From contig NZ_JBKBHD010000001.1 of assembly GCF_046297875.1 (NCBI RefSeq), forward strand, positions 558,001 to 622,000: a stretch of 64,000 nt of DNA, written 5' to 3'. The translations under genes and the position numbers were made by a program. Below the pieces are notes generated by a model, which did no database searches, was not told where the DNA came from, and saw nothing but the letters and a program-made list of their open reading frames with translations. Shown here piece after piece: positions 7,128 to 15,615 of the stretch; position 1 is the first letter of the stretch, and each line of letters starts with the position of its first letter. Source of the DNA: Parvibaculum sp046297875. GTDB taxonomy: Bacteria > Pseudomonadota > Alphaproteobacteria > Parvibaculales > Parvibaculaceae.

Positions 7128-8462
7128 CTAGGGGACCTCGTTCTTCCCTGCCTTGAAGGCGCTTTCGCGTTCGGCCCAGCCGAAGATGCCTTTCGACATG
7201 AGGGAGAGTTCGGCCTTGCGGCGGGCGCCATAGACGTTCGCACGGGTCATGTGGGCATCGCGGTTTTCGGGCTCGGCCAGCGTTGCGGCTTCGGCGAGGT
7301 GGCAGGCGAGGCGCATGTCTTCCTCGCGGCCTGTGGCGGCGAGCTCTTCGGCGCGCTTGCAGAGCTTCGCGACGCCGCCTGCGAGGCTTGCGATCTCGGC
7401 GGCGACGACGGCATCGGGCGCGGGCTTCAGCCGCGAGGGATTGCCGTCATACCAGCCGCCATAGAGCCGCCAGATATTGTGGATGATGAATTCCGGCTCG
7501 TCATAGACGGGTTTCAGGTATGGCTTGTCCATGTAATGGGCGGGGAGCTTCACGCCGTGGATCAGATCGTCGAGGCGGGCGCCGTCATTCATCATCTGGA
7601 GCGAGCGGGAGACGAGGAACTCGAGCGCGGATGCAATCGTGTCGAGGACTCCTGCGATGCGCGCCTTGCCCGAAATGGGGAGGCCGTGAGCGGGCAACAG
7701 AAGCTCGGGCTCCTTTGCCGCCATTTCGCGCAGCGCCTTCGCCCATTCAAGCGGGAAACGCTGCACCTTTTGCGGATTGCCGGCATTCGGGAACACCCAG
7801 GTGACGAAATCGCCGGAGCAGATGGCTTTATGTTGGGGGATCCAGGCCCAGAGATGATCGTCGGTTTCGCCGATCGCGTGGCGCAATTCGAAATGAAGAT
7901 CGCCGGAGCGGAATTCCATTGCGTCGCGGAAGGTGACATCCGGATCGACCCAGGGATCGGGACCGAAGCGGCGCACGGGCGGCTTGCCCTGACTGTTATC
8001 CGCGCCCGCGCCCATGCGCAATTCGGTTGCGGGGGCGAATTGCCGCGCATTGATGGTGAAGTTGTAGCCATTGGTGAGTTCGTAGCGGCGGAAGCGGGGC
8101 CTGACATTCTCATGCCCCGTGATGCGCGGGCGGGGATGGCCCTTCTCGCAGGCCTCGCAGAGAATGGCGCCGGTGCCGCCGACATGATCGGCATGGCCAT
8201 GCGTGTAGCAGACATGGGCGACGGGCTCGTCCGACCATTTGCGGAGCGATTTCAGGACGCCACCCGCGAAGGCTTCGAGGCTCGTGTCGAAGAGGACGAG
8301 GCCATCGCCGGTGCGGAAGGCGACGACATGCGAGAAGGCCTCGATGAGGGCCACGCCATCCGCGACCTCGGAAAGCTCCGTCGTCGGACGGTTGACGAGG
8401 CCGGCGCCTTCATAGATGTCGTTGTCGATATAGCGCGCGGATGTGGCGAGAAGATCGGCCAT
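7128..8462 (-). CDS. Metallo-beta-lactamase-fold hydrolase with alkylsulfatase-like dimerisation region
   Basis: A 444-residue protein with an N-terminal metallo-beta-lactamase domain carrying THGHADH (87-93), the binuclear zinc signature, and later ligands in GETDDHLW and PAHG. The C-terminal half is helical (IHNIWRLYGGWYDGNP onwards) and resembles the dimerisation segment of the SdsA/BDS1 alkylsulfatases. I therefore expect hydrolysis of an ester-type substrate such as an alkyl sulfate, but it is shorter than true SdsA enzymes (about 650 residues) and lacks a clear SCP2-like C-terminal domain. No signal peptide is seen, so it is probably cytoplasmic. It is monocistronic and convergent with the aminotransferase gene. 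Confidence 0.8.
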   Translation of the reverse strand: MADLLATSARYIDNDIYEGAGLVNRPTTELSEVADGVALIEAFSHVVAFRTGDGLVLFDTSLEAFAGGVLKSLRKWSDEPVAHVCYTHGHADHVGGTGAILCEACEKGHPRPRITGHENVRPRFRRYELTNGYNFTINARQFAPATELRMGAGADNSQGKPPVRRFGPDPWVDPDVTFRDAMEFRSGDLHFELRHAIGETDDHLWAWIPQHKAICSGDFVTWVFPNAGNPQKVQRFPLEWAKALREMAAKEPELLLPAHGLPISGKARIAGVLDTIASALEFLVSRSLQMMNDGARLDDLIHGVKLPAHYMDKPYLKPVYDEPEFIIHNIWRLYGGWYDGNPSRLKPAPDAVVAAEIASLAGGVAKLCKRAEELAATGREEDMRLACHLAEAATLAEPENRDAHMTRANVYGARRKAELSLMSKGIFGWAERESAFKAGKNEVP

Positions 8463-8575
8463 GAGGTTCTCCCTTCTGGTTTTGAGGGAGATTAGCGCAG
8501 CCGCAGGCTTCGTCTATCGGGATCGGAGGGAATTTCGTGAGACGGAATTATGTGGAGAGGCTGCCCCTTCACCCC

Positions 8576-8600
8576 TCCCTCTCCCCGGAGGGGAGAGGGA
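8576..8600. repeat. GC-rich palindromic repeat, copy 1
   Basis: An 11-bp perfect inverted repeat (TCCCTCTCCCC / GGGGAGAGGGA) around a GGA loop, lying 13 bp past the 3' end of the SDR gene. The core recurs at 10004-10036 and 19398-19420, always next to a gene 3' end. There is no T-tract, so it is a REP-like element rather than a classical terminator. Confidence 0.85.
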
Positions 8601-8612
8601 GAGCTTTCGCTG

Positions 8613-9467
8613 TCAGTCCTTCTGCTTCAGCCCCAGCATGCCCGCGATCATCTTGTCGAGGGTGCGCTTCGAGGCGAAATTCATGACGAGTTTTTCGGCG
8701 AGGCGGCCTTTGACGGCCGAATAGCGGACCTTGGGATTGGGCGTGGTGAGCGCCTTCAGGATCAGTTCGCCGAGCTTTTCGGCGGGGAGGCCGTCGCGGC
8801 CCTGGCCGACAAAGACCTTCTGGAAGTTTTCGAGGATCGGGCGGTAGGGCGAATTGGCGTAGCGGGAAATGTCGATCTCTTCGGCCTTGTCCCAGATGGC
8901 AGTTTTCACCGGGCCGGGGCCTATCACCACCACGTCGATGCGGAACATCATGAGCTCGCGGCGGAGCGCCTCGGAAAAACCTTCAAGCGCGAATTTCGAC
9001 GCCGCATAGGGCCCGAGAAAGGGCATGGCGCGGATGCCCGCGACGGAGGAGATGTTGACGATGCGGCCGGGCTCGCCCTTCAGCGCGCGGTCGGTGCCGA
9101 GAAGCGGCGCGAAAGCCTGGGTGACGAGGAAGGGGCCCGTCACATTCACTTCCATCTGCTTGCGGAATTCGTCCGGGTCGAGATCGATCAGCGGGCCGGA
9201 AACGGCGATGCCAGCATTGTTGACGAGGCCTGCGAGTTTTTCGCCCTTCAGCGCCTCGCGCACCTGCGACGCCGCAAGGGCGATGCCCGCCTCGTCGGTC
9301 ACGTCGAAGACGAGGGGGACGAAGCTCTCACCGAGATCCTTTTTCAGCGCGGCGGCGTCATCTTCCTTGCGGACGGAGCCGAAGACGCGAAAGCCTTTTT
9401 TTGCGAGAACGCGGGCTGCGGCATTGCCGATGCCGGTGGATACGCCTGTGACGACGACGGATTTCAT
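8613..9467 (-). CDS. SDR-family oxidoreductase
   Basis: A 284-residue classical short-chain dehydrogenase/reductase. It has the nucleotide-binding TGVSTGIG motif at residues 7-14, NNAG around residue 85 and the catalytic YAASK. The basic residue after the second strand (SVRKEDD) hints at NADP(H). The start at 9467 is preferred because a GGAGAG lies just upstream; using the earlier ATG would put that Shine-Dalgarno inside the gene. The C-terminus (MLGLKQKD) is longer than in core SDRs. Substrate unknown; retinol-, steroid- and fatty-acid-acting members share this layout. It is unlinked to an obvious pathway, with a repeat hairpin just downstream. Confidence 0.85.
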   Translation of the reverse strand: MKSVVVTGVSTGIGNAAARVLAKKGFRVFGSVRKEDDAAALKKDLGESFVPLVFDVTDEAGIALAASQVREALKGEKLAGLVNNAGIAVSGPLIDLDPDEFRKQMEVNVTGPFLVTQAFAPLLGTDRALKGEPGRIVNISSVAGIRAMPFLGPYAASKFALEGFSEALRRELMMFRIDVVVIGPGPVKTAIWDKAEEIDISRYANSPYRPILENFQKVFVGQGRDGLPAEKLGELILKALTTPNPKVRYSAVKGRLAEKLVMNFASKRTLDKMIAGMLGLKQKD

Positions 9468-9512
9468 GCGATGTCTCTCCAATGACCAGAAGGGATCAGA
9501 TGGTCATTTCAT

Positions 9513-9968
9513 TCAAAGTTCAAGATCATATCTGACCCAGTTGCGCGATTTGGCCAGCTTGTCATAGAGCGCGCGCGCCGTCTTGTTGCCGGTATCGGTC
9601 TGCCAGTAGAGGCGAAGCCAGCCTTCGGCGCGGCCCCTTTCCGCAAGCGCCCCGATCAGCGCGCGGCCAGCGCCTGCCCCTCGCGCTTCCTCGCGGACGA
9701 ACAGGTCCTCGAGATAGCAGACGGGCTTCGGGCTCCAGGTGCCGGGATGAAGAAGCGCATGGGCAAAGCCGATGGGCCTGCCTTCGCCTTCCGCAATGAG
9801 GCCGATATGGCCCGGCGCGGGGCGCAGGAAGCGTGCCCATGTGTCAGCGGTCGTCTCCGGCGGGAGCGCGGTTTCATAGAAGGCGAGGTAGGCGCTCCAC
9901 ATCCCGCTCCAGACGTCATGGTCGGCGGCGGCGAAAGGGCGGATGCGGACGATCTTCTGCGCACTCAT
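9513..9968 (-). CDS. GNAT-family N-acetyltransferase
   Basis: A 151-residue GNAT acyltransferase that transfers an acetyl group from acetyl-CoA to an amine. Motif A is visible as VREEARGAGAGRALIGAL (the R/Q-x-x-G-x-G/A pyrophosphate loop), preceded by the CYLEDLFV strand and followed by the LYDKL region. The start at 9968 gives MSAQKIVRIRPF, a standard GNAT first strand; a longer in-frame reading upstream would translate the palindromic repeat at 10004-10036 and was rejected. It lies between two SDR genes on the same strand but with repeat or spacer DNA between them, so no operon is obvious. Acceptor unknown. Confidence 0.85.
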   Translation of the reverse strand: MSAQKIVRIRPFAAADHDVWSGMWSAYLAFYETALPPETTADTWARFLRPAPGHIGLIAEGEGRPIGFAHALLHPGTWSPKPVCYLEDLFVREEARGAGAGRALIGALAERGRAEGWLRLYWQTDTGNKTARALYDKLAKSRNWVRYDLEL

Positions 9969-10003
9969 TTGCCGCTCCCTCACCCTTCCCGCCTTCGGCG
10001 GGC

Positions 10004-10036
10004 CCCTTCCCTCTCCCCGGAGGGGAGAGGGAAGGG
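10004..10036. repeat. GC-rich palindromic repeat, copy 2
   Basis: A perfect 15-bp inverted repeat (CCCTTCCCTCTCCCC and its complement) around GGA, 5 bp past the end of the downstream SDR gene. A second small hairpin (CCCGCC/GGCGGG, 9988-10002) abuts it. The core sequence is shared with copies at 8576 and 19398. Confidence 0.85.
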
Positions 10037-10041
10037 CTAAA

Positions 10042-10806
10042 TCACGCCGCTGTGGCGCCGCCATCGATCACCATTGTCTGGCCGGTCATGAAGGCGCCGG
10101 CGGGGCTTGCGAGAAAGACTGCCGCGCCTGCGATCTCGTCCGGCATGCCGATGCGCTTGAGGGGCGCGCCGGCCGTGGAGCGTTCGAGAATGTCCGGGTT
10201 ATCCCACAGCGCCTTTGCGAAATAGGTCTTGATGAGGCCCGGCGCGATGCAGTTCACACGGATGTTCGAGGGACCGAACTCGACGGCAAGATTGCGCGCG
10301 AGCTGCATGTCGGCCGCCTTCGAGACGCAGTAGGCGCCGAGAATGGGCGAGCCGCGCAGGCCGCCGATGGAGGAGATGATGGTGATGGAGCCATCTTTCC
10401 GTTCGACCATCTGCGGCAGGACCATATGAGCGAGCCAGTGGTTCGACTTGATGTTGGCGCCCATGATCTTGTCGAAGGCGTCATCCGGCAGATCCTTCGA
10501 GGGACCGAAATAGGGGTTAACGGCTGCGTTGCAGACGAGGCTGTCCACCCTGCCCCATTTCTTCATCGTGGTATCGACCAGGCGCTGGAGGTCCGCCTTG
10601 TCGGAAATGTTGCAGGGAACGGCGATAGCGCTGTCCGCATGTTTCGCGTTGATCCCGGCGGCAACCTTGTCGCAGCTGTCGGCCTTGCGGCTGGAGACCA
10701 CGACTTTCGCGCCATGTTCGGCCATGCGGTGGACGATGGCCTCGCCGATGCCCCGTGTGGAACCGGTGACAATGGCGACCTTTCCTGTCAGATCGAACAG
10801 ACTCAT
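10042..10806 (-). CDS. SDR-family oxidoreductase
   Basis: A 254-residue classical SDR with TGSTRGIG (14-21), CNAAVNPYFG in place of the usual NNAG, the catalytic serine in ISSIGG, YCVSK and the C-terminal MTGQTMVIDGG. The DGG end and the SRKAD stretch after the second strand resemble the DHRS4/FabG-like branch acting on carbonyls with NADPH. It is cytoplasmic and predicted to be tetrameric. Monocistronic as far as can be seen; the upstream 203 bp is shared with the divergent OmpA-type lipoprotein gene. The substituted CNAA motif is seen in some DHRS4-type enzymes and is not evidence of inactivity. Confidence 0.88.
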   Translation of the reverse strand: MSLFDLTGKVAIVTGSTRGIGEAIVHRMAEHGAKVVVSSRKADSCDKVAAGINAKHADSAIAVPCNISDKADLQRLVDTTMKKWGRVDSLVCNAAVNPYFGPSKDLPDDAFDKIMGANIKSNHWLAHMVLPQMVERKDGSITIISSIGGLRGSPILGAYCVSKAADMQLARNLAVEFGPSNIRVNCIAPGLIKTYFAKALWDNPDILERSTAGAPLKRIGMPDEIAGAAVFLASPAGAFMTGQTMVIDGGATAA

Positions 10807-11009
10807 GACACTTTTTCCCTCCCTTGCGGCGAATTACAGGTTTCGCCCTTGAATTTCCGTTCTCGCCGGGCACGGCCTTTGATAGTCTCACAGACAGACC
10901 GGCGGGGTATGGGGTCTTCATACACTATCGAGCACGGGAACTGGAAGGCGGGAACCCATTGTCCCGCCGGGCGTTCCGGTGTCGGGCAACAATTGAATCG
11001 GAGCAAAAC

Positions 11010-11684
11010 ATGCTGATGAAGAAATTTGCCGTGCTGGCAGTCTGTGCGAGCTTCGGGCTTGCCGCCTGCACCACGCAAGACCCCTATACCGGCGAACAGA
11101 AAACAAGCAAGGCAACCTATGGCGCGATCGGCGGCGCGCTGGCCGGCGCGCTGGCCGGCGGCCTGATCGGCAAGGGCGATGCCAAGGACCGGCGCCAGCG
11201 GGCGCTGATCGGCGCGGGCGTGGGTGCGCTCGCCGGCGGCGGCATCGGCTACTACATGGACCAGCAGGAAGCCGAACTGACAAAGCGGCTGCGCGCCTCG
11301 GGCGTCAGCGTGACGCGCGTCGGCAACGACATCATTCTCAACATGCCGGGCAATGTCACCTTCGCGACCAACTCCTCCGATATCAATGCGCGCTTCTATG
11401 AAGTGCTGAACTCGGTGGCGATCGTGCTCAAGGAATACAACCAGACGCTTGTGGACGTGACCGGGCACACCGACTCGACCGGCTCGGCGCAATACAATCT
11501 CGAACTGTCTCAGCGGCGCGCGCAGAGCGTGGCCGGCTATCTGATCGGACAGGGGCTCGACGCAAGGCGTTTCTACATCGTCGGCATGGGTCTTTCGCAG
11601 CCGATCGCCTCGAACGACACGCCGCAAGGCCGCGAGCAGAACCGTCGTGTGGAAATCCGCCTGTCGCCGCTGACGACAAGCTGA
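11010..11684 (+). CDS. OmpA-family lipoprotein with glycine zipper (YiaD-like)
   Basis: A 224-residue outer-membrane lipoprotein. The signal peptide ends in the lipobox LAAC (Cys at about 20). Residues 38-85 hold a glycine-zipper region (repeats of GGALAG and GALAGGGIG) that probably crosses or associates with the membrane. The C-terminal OmpA domain carries VTGHTDSTGS and the NRRVEI end that contacts the diaminopimelate of peptidoglycan. It should tether the outer membrane to the wall. The ATG at 11010 follows CGGAGC; a second in-frame ATG two codons on is possible. A clear terminator follows. E. coli YiaD is the closest familiar architecture. Confidence 0.9.
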   Translation: MLMKKFAVLAVCASFGLAACTTQDPYTGEQKTSKATYGAIGGALAGALAGGLIGKGDAKDRRQRALIGAGVGALAGGGIGYYMDQQEAELTKRLRASGVSVTRVGNDIILNMPGNVTFATNSSDINARFYEVLNSVAIVLKEYNQTLVDVTGHTDSTGSAQYNLELSQRRAQSVAGYLIGQGLDARRFYIVGMGLSQPIASNDTPQGREQNRRVEIRLSPLTTS

Positions 11685-11710
11685 TTTCCGGGTTCAGCCC
11701 GGATACGGAA

Positions 11711-11740
11711 GGCCCGGTGGAAATACCGGGCCTTTTTCTT
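11711..11740 (+). terminator. Intrinsic terminator after the OmpA-family gene
   Basis: An 8-bp perfect stem GGCCCGGT/ACCGGGCC with loop GGAAAT, followed by TTTTTCTT. It ends 3 bp before the convergent DinB gene. Confidence 0.92.
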
Positions 11741-11743
11741 TGA

Positions 11744-12247
11744 CTAACGGGGCGCTGCGAATTGCGTCAGCGGGTTGTAAGGCATGTCGGTGTTGCCGTA
11801 GTCGACGCCCATATGCGTCAATTCCGATGTCACCTGCGAGCGGTGATGGGTGGCGTGGTTGAAAAGCTGTGCCCACCAGAAGCTGCGCGGCAGGCGGCGG
11901 CCACTGGCCATGGCGATAATCTCGTCGAACCAGCCGGGCGCAGCACTTTCGCACGCGAGGCGGAGCCGCGCATCGAGGCCGATGCGCGCGGCGCGCAGGG
12001 TGTCGAACTCCGTTTCGATGCGGCGCTTCGGATCGAAAGGTGGCGGCGCCTCGCCACGGATGTAGCCGAAGATGTGACCATCCACCATCAGGATGTGATC
12101 GAGCGTGGCGAGGATATTGCCGAAGAACATGCCGCGATCGCGCATCAGTTCCTCGCGCGGCAGAGGCGCCAGAAGGCCATAGAGCTTTTCGTTCTGCCAC
12201 TGATTGTAGCGCGACATCTCGACGGCGATCTGGCCATAGCCGCTCAT
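11744..12247 (-). CDS. DinB-family protein
   Basis: A 167-residue four-helix-bundle protein of the DinB/YfiT-like superfamily. The metal-site histidines are seen as TLDHILMVDGH near residue 50 and NHATHHRSQ near residue 130, the typical H-x(n)-HxxxH set. Members include thiol-dependent transferases and proteins of unknown role, and no DNA-repair function should be assumed from the name. The ATG at 12247 overlaps the stop of the glutathione peroxidase gene (ATGA), so the two are cotranscribed, which fits a thiol or oxidative-stress role. Confidence 0.85.
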   Translation of the reverse strand: MSGYGQIAVEMSRYNQWQNEKLYGLLAPLPREELMRDRGMFFGNILATLDHILMVDGHIFGYIRGEAPPPFDPKRRIETEFDTLRAARIGLDARLRLACESAAPGWFDEIIAMASGRRLPRSFWWAQLFNHATHHRSQVTSELTHMGVDYGNTDMPYNPLTQFAAPR

Positions 12248-12720
12248 GCAAGCAGCCTTTCGATTTCGGCCATGAGCGCCGCATCGAGCGGGCTCACCTT
12301 GCTCGGATAGATGTTCACGAGTTCGCCGGAAGGGCCGATCAGATATTTGTGGAAGTTCCAGCGGGGCCGCGCATCCTCGCCCGCGATCTCGCTCACCCAG
12401 CGATAGAAGGGGTGCGCCTCGGCGCCGACGACCTGCTGCTTCGCGGTGAGGGGGAAGGTGATCGAGTAATTCACTTCGCAGAAGCTCGCAATCTCCTGTT
12501 CGGTGCCGGGCTCCTGCGCGCCGAAATCGTTCGACGGTACGCCGATGACGGCAAGCCCGCGCGCGCGATACCGTTCCCACAATCCCTGCAGCTCGCGATA
12601 TTGGGGCGTGAAGCCGCAGCGGCTTGCCGTGTTGACGATGAGGACGGGCTTTCCTTCGAAACGCGACAGGGGCAGCGCCTCGCCGGTGATGGTCTGGAAT
12701 TCGAATTCAAAGGCCGACAT
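12244..12720 (-). CDS. Glutathione peroxidase family protein (Cys type)
   Basis: A 158-residue thioredoxin-fold peroxidase that reduces hydroperoxides with glutathione or thioredoxin. The peroxidatic site is Cys35 in NTASRCGFTPQY, with cysteine instead of selenocysteine; no in-frame TGA is present. The conserved GVPSNDFGAQEPG and RWNFHKYL segments supply the Gln and Trp/Asn of the tetrad. Length matches bacterial BtuE/Gpx. It is the first gene of a two-gene unit with the DinB-like gene, and is divergent from the C69 peptidase gene 74 bp away. A resolving Cys may exist in the SFCEVNYS segment, consistent with thioredoxin-dependent Gpx. Confidence 0.93.
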   Translation of the reverse strand: MSAFEFEFQTITGEALPLSRFEGKPVLIVNTASRCGFTPQYRELQGLWERYRARGLAVIGVPSNDFGAQEPGTEQEIASFCEVNYSITFPLTAKQQVVGAEAHPFYRWVSEIAGEDARPRWNFHKYLIGPSGELVNIYPSKVSPLDAALMAEIERLLA

Positions 12721-12793
12721 CTGGCTTCCTCCTCGCCTATGCTGCGGCGCTCATTATAGCATGGGCGCAGAAGACGGCGAGGGAGCGGGGTTC

Positions 12794-14158
12794 ATGTGCG
12801 ATACGCTGGTGGCGCGGGGGACAGGCGCGGCGAAGGGGGCGATGGTCTTTGCCAAGAATTCCGACCGCGAGGCAAACGAGGCGCAATATCCCTTCTTCGC
12901 GCCGGCCGCTGCTCACGCGAAAGGCGAGCGGCTGCGCTGCACCTATATTGAAATTCCGCAGGCCGCGCATACCCATGCCGTGCTGCTGTCCCGGCCCTTC
13001 TGGATGTGGGGTGCGGAGATGGGCGCGAACGAGCATGGCGTCGTCATCGGCAATGAGGCGGTGCATGCGAAGATTGCGCCTTCCTCCACACCCGCGCTGA
13101 TCGGCATGGACCTGCTGAGGCTCGGGCTCGAACGGGGCGCGAGCGCGGCGGAGGCGCTCGACACCATCACCCGGCTCCTCGCCGAATATGGGCAAGGCGG
13201 GAACTGCGCTCACAAGGGCCGGTTCGAATATCACAATTCCTTCATCGTCGCGGATGCGGCGGAGGCCTTCGTGCTGGAAACGGTGGGGCGCGAATGGGCG
13301 GTGGAGCGCGTTGCAACGAAGCGGAGCATCTCGAATACCTATTCCATCGGGCGGGACTATGAGCGGCTGAGCGCGGGCGCGGAAAATCTTGCGCGCGAAC
13401 ATGGGCTACTCACGCGAGGCGAGACGTTCGATTTTGCGGATGTGTTTGCGAACCGGAAACGCTCGGCGCTCGCAAGCGGGCATCAACGCTGGTGCCGGAC
13501 GACGGCGCTGCTTGATGCGCGGCAGGGCGGGCTCGGCGCTGCCGGCATGATGGCGTTTCTGCGCGACCACGGGGCGCAGGCGGCGCGCAGGCCCGACTGG
13601 CGGCCGGACGGGATACTCGGCGGGGCGGTGTCGGCCCATTCGACCTATGGGCCGGTCCGGCGCTTCGGGCAGACGACAGCCTCCTGGGTGGCGGAAACGG
13701 ATGGCACCCGCATGGTGCACTGGCTGACGGGGACGGCGGCGCCCGATACCGGGATATTCAAGCCGGTCTTCTTCGGGCCGGGCTGGACGGGGGCGGCAAT
13801 TCCGGATTTCGGGCCGGCGCCTTCCGACATTTTCGATCCGCGCACGCGCTGGTGGCGGCATGAACGGCTGCACCGGGCGGTGCTCGGTAATTATCCGGAG
13901 CGGATGGCAGCCTTTGCGGGCGAGCGGGACCGGCTGGAGGCGAGCTTTGTCGAGCGGGTGGAGGCAATTCTCCGGCGGGGCGGGAGCGCGGACGAGGCCA
14001 CCGCCCTTTCCCGCGCGATCTGGCGGGAGGCCGACCGGGCGGAGGACCGCTGGCTCGATCTCGTGAAGAAAGTGCCCGAGAACCCCGCCTACCGGCCCTC
14101 CGGCCCGATGGCGGCCCATTGGGGCGGTCTTGCAAGGCAGGCGCGGTTTCCTGGTTAA
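12794..14158 (+). CDS. Peptidase C69 / secernin-like N-terminal nucleophile hydrolase
   Basis: A 454-residue Ntn-hydrolase of the C69/secernin family, which cleaves small amide bonds such as dipeptides or acyl-amides. The start at 12794 gives Met-Cys-Asp-Thr; after Met removal Cys2 would be the N-terminal nucleophile, the pattern expected for processed secernin-type enzymes, so an upstream ATG 12 codons earlier (near 12758) is rejected. FAKNSDREANE (about 20-30) is the conserved Asn/Ser/Arg segment and GANEHGVVIGNEA the second family block. No signal peptide, so probably cytoplasmic. The C-terminal 80 residues are helical. It is monocistronic with no visible terminator before the EAL gene. 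Substrate unknown. Confidence 0.85.
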   Translation: MCDTLVARGTGAAKGAMVFAKNSDREANEAQYPFFAPAAAHAKGERLRCTYIEIPQAAHTHAVLLSRPFWMWGAEMGANEHGVVIGNEAVHAKIAPSSTPALIGMDLLRLGLERGASAAEALDTITRLLAEYGQGGNCAHKGRFEYHNSFIVADAAEAFVLETVGREWAVERVATKRSISNTYSIGRDYERLSAGAENLAREHGLLTRGETFDFADVFANRKRSALASGHQRWCRTTALLDARQGGLGAAGMMAFLRDHGAQAARRPDWRPDGILGGAVSAHSTYGPVRRFGQTTASWVAETDGTRMVHWLTGTAAPDTGIFKPVFFGPGWTGAAIPDFGPAPSDIFDPRTRWWRHERLHRAVLGNYPERMAAFAGERDRLEASFVERVEAILRRGGSADEATALSRAIWREADRAEDRWLDLVKKVPENPAYRPSGPMAAHWGGLARQARFPG

Positions 14159-14245
14159 CGATTTCGCAAGATGCCGCCCATTAAGGTGAAGATCGAGTGA
14201 ACTTCATCTTGCGCCGTCTCGGGGCGCCTGCGGGGGCATGCGACA

Positions 14246-15550
14246 ATGCGGGAACATCTTGATTTGAGCCGTTCGGGCCGGCAGGCTGCCGCGACCTTGC
14301 TCTATCTCGTGCCCTCCGGTGGTCTCGTTTTCGGGCTGATCCATCTCATCGGCTTCGCACCGGAACTTGCGCTTCTGACCGGCCTCATCGCCGCGATGCT
14401 CGGCGCGGAAGCCCATGCCGCGATCAACCGCACGATCGAGCGGAAGGAAGTGCGCAAGGAACTGCAGGAACTGACGAGCCTTGCGGCCGGCCTCTCGCGC
14501 GATCTCGACGACGCGGCGGACAAGATCATCGAACTGGAAGACCGCATCGAGCGCGAAACGGAAGAGCGCATGGAGCGCATCTTCTCGGAAATCCGCGTGG
14601 TGGAAAGCCTCGTGAAGCGGCTTGCAGAAGCGCGCAACTCCGGCGCGGCGCAGCCCATCGAGGCATCGGCGCCTGTGGCCGAGGTGGCGCAGGTGCTGCC
14701 GGAAGTGGCCGACAGCATGGTGCCGCCGCCCAGGCCGGAAACGCGGCTTGAGGACATGAACGACGATGAACTGCTCGACACGATCCGTCATTCGCTGGAG
14801 ACGAACCGCGTCGACCTCTATCTGCAGCCGGTGGTGAACCTGCCGCAGCGAAAGATCATGTATTACGAAGGGCTTTCGCGCCTGCGCACAGAGAGCGGCG
14901 AGATTATCCTGCCGCGCGACTATATGCGCGTGGCCGAACCTGCCGGCATGATGCCGACGGTCGACAATATTCTTCTGTTCCGCTGCATCCAGGTGGTGCG
15001 CAAGCTCGCCCAGCGCAAGAGCAAGGCGGGTGTGTTCTGCAACATCTCGGCCTTCTCGCTGCTCGACGAGGATTTCTTCCCGCAATTCGTCGAATATATG
15101 CAGCACAATACCGATCTTGCGCAGCATCTCATTTTCGAGTTCAGCCAGGCGACGGTGAACGGCGCCGGGCCCGTGGAACAGGCATCGCTCGATGCGCTGG
15201 CGGCGCTCGGCTTCCGCTTCTCGATGGACCAGGTGACAGACCTCCGGCTCAACCCGGCGGCGCTGCATGACCGCAATTTCCGCTTCATCAAGGTCTCTTC
15301 CGCGACCATGCTCGAGGGCACGCATTCGGCGGGCGACATTCACGCCGCCGATTTGAAGGAACTTCTCAAGCGCAACGGCATCCAGCTCATCGTCGACAAG
15401 GTCGAGCAGGAGCGCGAAGTGGTGGACGTGCTCGAATTCAATGTCGATCTCGGCCAGGGCTTCCTGTTCGGCGAGCCGCGCCCGGTGCGCGACAGCGTAC
15501 TGAAGGAAATGCCCGTGAAGGCGCCCGAGATGCCGCTGGCGGCGGATTGA
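14246..15550 (+). CDS. Membrane-anchored degenerate EAL-domain protein (TipF-like)
   Basis: 434 residues: two hydrophobic segments (about 15-35 and 38-56), a charged coiled coil (about 60-130), a Pro/Ala linker and a C-terminal EAL domain (about 175-420). The signature reads EGL, the usual DDFGTG loop is replaced by MDQVTD, while the Asn of FCNIS and QGFLFGEP persist. Loss of the Asp pair suggests it binds c-di-GMP but does not hydrolyse it. The same architecture is known from Caulobacter TipF, which marks the pole for flagellum assembly, so a polar organiser role is my inference. The start at 14246 is the first ATG before the membrane segments. A hairpin at 15578 follows. Confidence 0.8.
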   Translation: MREHLDLSRSGRQAAATLLYLVPSGGLVFGLIHLIGFAPELALLTGLIAAMLGAEAHAAINRTIERKEVRKELQELTSLAAGLSRDLDDAADKIIELEDRIERETEERMERIFSEIRVVESLVKRLAEARNSGAAQPIEASAPVAEVAQVLPEVADSMVPPPRPETRLEDMNDDELLDTIRHSLETNRVDLYLQPVVNLPQRKIMYYEGLSRLRTESGEIILPRDYMRVAEPAGMMPTVDNILLFRCIQVVRKLAQRKSKAGVFCNISAFSLLDEDFFPQFVEYMQHNTDLAQHLIFEFSQATVNGAGPVEQASLDALAALGFRFSMDQVTDLRLNPAALHDRNFRFIKVSSATMLEGTHSAGDIHAADLKELLKRNGIQLIVDKVEQEREVVDVLEFNVDLGQGFLFGEPRPVRDSVLKEMPVKAPEMPLAAD

Positions 15551-15577
15551 GGCCCCCTTCCATATCTTTGAATGCAG

Positions 15578-15612
15578 ACGCCCGCTCAATGGCTTATTGC
15601 CGGAGCGGGCGT
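15578..15612 (+). terminator. Hairpin between the EAL gene and the convergent tRNA-like gene
   Basis: A perfect 10-bp stem ACGCCCGCTC/GAGCGGGCGT with a 15-nt loop. The T-run is weak on the plus strand (TTGAAT). It could end both the EAL transcript and the minus-strand tRNA-like transcript. Confidence 0.65.
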
Positions 15613-15615
15613 TTG

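Noticed and set aside
5783..7243. A 486-codon minus-strand open frame opposite the aminotransferase
   Set aside because: Pure antisense shadow; the plus-strand gene has all PLP motifs and a proper Shine-Dalgarno and terminator.
10807..11009. N-terminal extension of the OmpA-family lipoprotein upstream of 11010
   Set aside because: An upstream start would place about 60 residues before the lipoprotein signal peptide and destroy its export.
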